Source of the DNA: Sinorhizobium medicae
GTDB taxonomy: Bacteria > Pseudomonadota > Alphaproteobacteria > Rhizobiales > Rhizobiaceae
DNA: 64,000 nucleotides
Direction: 5' to 3'
Assembly (NCBI RefSeq): GCF_007827695.1
Contig: NZ_VITA01000003.1
Coordinates: forward strand, 1-64,000
The notes under the pieces were generated by a model, which was given only the letters and a program-made list of their open reading frames with translations, was not told the DNA's origin and made no database searches. The position numbers and the translations under genes were made by a program. This document shows positions 61,965-64,000 of this stretch, piece after piece (within the stretch, counting starts at the first letter, position 1; each line of letters begins with the position of its first letter).

Positions 61965-63133
61965 GCCGCGATGCTCCCAGTTGCGAACCGCCCCGGATCG
62001 AACGGCGAAACATCCATCTCGGGCTCCTCTCCCCGGACGAGATCGGCCATGATCCGGCCCGTCAGCGGGCCAAGGCATATTCCGTCTCCTTCGAACCCGG
62101 CCGCAACGAAGAGATTTTCCGTACCAGGCATTCTGCCGATCATCGGCAGGCCATCGCATGTCGCGGTGCGGATGCCGGCGAAGCAGCGAAGGATGCGCAA
62201 TTGGCCGAGCGCAGGCACCATCTCCTGCGCAGAAGCCGCAAGATGCGCTACCGCTTCGATGTCATTCTCGGGGATCGTCCGGCCCTCCTCTCGTGTGGAG
62301 CCGATCAGGAACTGACCCGTTTCGAGCGGATCTATGACGACACCATATCCGCGCGCATCCGCCTTCTCGCCCTCATGCTTCTTGCTAAGGAGATAGCTGC
62401 AGGACAGAAGCGAGCCCGGCAGGGCGGCATTGAGGCCCGGTGCCCGTTCGGTGACCAACTGCTGCCCCCGCCGCGGTCGCGACACATCGGGAAGTCCTAT
62501 CAGCCTGCCCGCTCCGCCTCCGGCGGCGACAACGACCGCCGAGGCTTCGATGACCGCTCCCCCGACGCGAACGCCGCTGACGCGGCCGGACCGTCCCTCA
62601 TATTCGAGCGAGGCAACGGGGCAGTAGCGCTCCACCTTTAGCCGGGCGGCGGAGATCAGACGCGAGACTATGCTGTAGCCAATCGCGTGCCCCTCGTCTT
62701 CAACTTCGAGCACCGCCACCACCTTTCGGGTGAGCGAGGGCAATCTGTCGGCCGCCCCGTCGCGGGTGAGCCAGCGGACCGGCGCACCGACCTCGCCAAG
62801 TGCTTTCGAATGGTCGGATAGCACATCGGCTTCCGCGTCGCTTGCCGCAACGAGGAAGGTCGGCCGCTTGTGGAAGAGGCCCTGAAACAATCCCTGTCCG
62901 GCGAGTTCGCGGTACAGTGCCGCCCCTGCCCGCGCCATCGTCATCATCGGGCCGGGCCGCTTGCTCGCCACCGACACTGCACCATCTGCAGCGCCGGTTG
63001 CCCCACTTGCGGGCGCCGAAGCGTCAAGCAGCCGTACAGGGGTCCCCGCCATCGCAAGAAACGCCGCAGTCGCGGTCCCGACAATGCCCGCACCGATGAC
63101 AATGACCGGAGGTGATGAATGCTGCTCGCGCAC
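61961..63133 (-). CDS. opine-oxidase-like beta subunit, FAD-dependent oxidoreductase
   Basis: A 390-residue DAO-superfamily flavoprotein with N-terminal VIVIGAGIVGTATAAFLA, C-terminal NLFVAAGFEGDGICLGPLTG and TCDGLPMIGR. The frame continues upstream without an ATG. GTG at 63133 sits just before the FAD motif, so it is taken as start; a TTG at 63244 is less likely. First gene of the long unit. Confidence 0.85.
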   Translation of the reverse strand: MREQHSSPPVIVIGAGIVGTATAAFLAMAGTPVRLLDASAPASGATGAADGAVSVASKRPGPMMTMARAGAALYRELAGQGLFQGLFHKRPTFLVAASDAEADVLSDHSKALGEVGAPVRWLTRDGAADRLPSLTRKVVAVLEVEDEGHAIGYSIVSRLISAARLKVERYCPVASLEYEGRSGRVSGVRVGGAVIEASAVVVAAGGGAGRLIGLPDVSRPRRGQQLVTERAPGLNAALPGSLLSCSYLLSKKHEGEKADARGYGVVIDPLETGQFLIGSTREEGRTIPENDIEAVAHLAASAQEMVPALGQLRILRCFAGIRTATCDGLPMIGRMPGTENLFVAAGFEGDGICLGPLTGRIMADLVRGEEPEMDVSPFDPGRFATGSIAA

Positions 63134-63322
63134 CTGATCCGAACGCCTTGAAAAGAATATGTCGAATAGATCGTAGCGCGCCCGGCAAAAGCGCGTCGAT
63201 AAAAGAACAAAGGCACGAGTTCGTAAAAAACTTACAACTTGCAACGCTATGGCTTGCGACCTTTCCGCTGTTCACCGTAACGTCGTGGGTGCGAAACGCC
63301 CCACGAGCCGCAGGAAGCGCAC

Positions 63323-64000
63323 TTGCCCAGCATCAGTCTCTCCCTCGTCCAGACATTCTACCAGCTCGGTCGGACCGGCTCTTATACGGCGGCGGCGCGG
63401 GAGCTCAATCTCAGTCATCCATCCGTAGCGAACCATATCCGGCGGCTGGAGCACCTCCTCGGCGAGCGGTTGGTCATCGCCGAGCGCGGCGCAAGGCGGG
63501 TAGAATTGACGCCCAGGGGATTGGCGCTCTACGAGTTGATCCGGCCGGAATTCGACATCATGCTGACGCGTCTGACGCGACTGATGGAGAGCCAGCGTCC
63601 GGTGCTGCGGATCGGCATGCCACAGGGGATATCCCATGATCTCTTCCCGGGGGTCGTCCGGAAGTTCCATGAAAGCCGCCCTGACGTGGAGCTCGTGGTC
63701 TACGAGCGTGACACCGCGCTGGCCGCCCTGGTCCGCCAGGGCAGCCTCGACATCTTCATTGCGGAGCGGCATTTCGGCGATCCCGTCGTGACCCAGCAGC
63801 TGATCGGCCGTTACGGCCTTTCGCTCGTCTACCCGAGGTCATGGGGGCCCCCTCCTGCCGAGGCCGACATCCCCGAATGGGTCCGCGGGCGCCCTCTCAT
63901 CCTACATGAGCCGGGACAGATAATACGCGACATGGCCACCGACTTCCTCGGCCGCAAGGGTGCGGTTATCGAGCCGCTGATCTCCGTATCATCCAGCGTC
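63323..64000 (+). CDS. LysR-family regulator, cut by window edge
   Basis: The frame opens at TTG 63323 (AGGA nine bases ahead) and runs to the window end, 226 codons. The helix-turn-helix is GSYTAAARELNLSHPSVANHIRRLE, and the effector domain begins LRIGMPQGISHDLFPGV. It is divergent from the oxidase beta gene 190 bp away and probably controls the catabolic unit on the minus strand. Confidence 0.85.
   Translation, partial: MPSISLSLVQTFYQLGRTGSYTAAARELNLSHPSVANHIRRLEHLLGERLVIAERGARRVELTPRGLALYELIRPEFDIMLTRLTRLMESQRPVLRIGMPQGISHDLFPGVVRKFHESRPDVELVVYERDTALAALVRQGSLDIFIAERHFGDPVVTQQLIGRYGLSLVYPRSWGPPPAEADIPEWVRGRPLILHEPGQIIRDMATDFLGRKGAVIEPLISVSSSV

Overview
The window looks like accessory, high-GC alphaproteobacterial DNA from a Sinorhizobium/Ensifer-type rhizobium. 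The evidence is the family repertoire (a rhizobial arsH type, NnrU, an NnrR/FnrN-type site set, a DUF680-like exported peptide) and one intergenic mosaic repeat of the kind common in rhizobia. Species and replicon cannot be fixed from the sequence alone. The left edge cuts an IS630-type transposase and the right edge cuts a LysR gene.

1-17.9 kb is an anaerobic and nitric-oxide respiration island. It holds norCBQD (nitric oxide reductase and its maturation factors), norEF, nnrU, hemN (oxygen-independent haem synthesis), ubiDX and ubiTUV (oxygen-independent ubiquinone synthesis). A four-gene set of DUF2249 proteins, a haem-copper-oxidase-like membrane protein and a DUF59 protein lies at its left. 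Five 14-bp dyads of the form TTGNN-N4-NNCAA lie in front of these transcription units (3193, 3809, 10061, 10998, 14691), so the island reads as one low-oxygen/NO regulon. Several small genes inside it have no known role: 11060, 11232, 17187 and 17667.

18-21.5 kb holds an unrecognised membrane protein gene facing three related small exported-protein genes, plus an intergenic pair of hairpins with a minus-strand terminator.

21.5-32.4 kb is a catabolic locus. It contains a HutC-like GntR regulator, a polyamine-type ABC importer, a HisD-like dehydrogenase with altered metal ligands, a zinc alcohol dehydrogenase, an SDR, an APH-type kinase and a HisC-like aminotransferase. Two intergenic regions share the same 13-bp motif, probably the regulator's operator. 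The substrate is unknown.

32.4-42.5 kb has a TAT-exported LVIVD-repeat protein with a divergent LysR, a two-component system, and a periplasmic oxidation set (cytochrome c, 2Fe-2S subunit, TAT-exported molybdopterin subunit, PQQ-type sugar dehydrogenase). 42.5-46.7 kb is an arsenic operon: arsR, two unrelated arsenate reductases, acr3 and arsH. It ends in a 5'-truncated LysR gene. A DHFR-like protein, an alpha/beta hydrolase and an RTX protein follow.

50.3-64 kb is a long, tightly packed minus-strand unit: a three-subunit opine-oxidase-like flavoenzyme, two paralogous 495-residue peptide-type binding proteins, an amidase with a small partner, a complete Dpp-type ABC importer, a TauE/SafE exporter and an atypical SDR. 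A divergent LysR gene lies at its promoter end. It looks like an uptake and degradation pathway for an opine-like or N-substituted amide compound.
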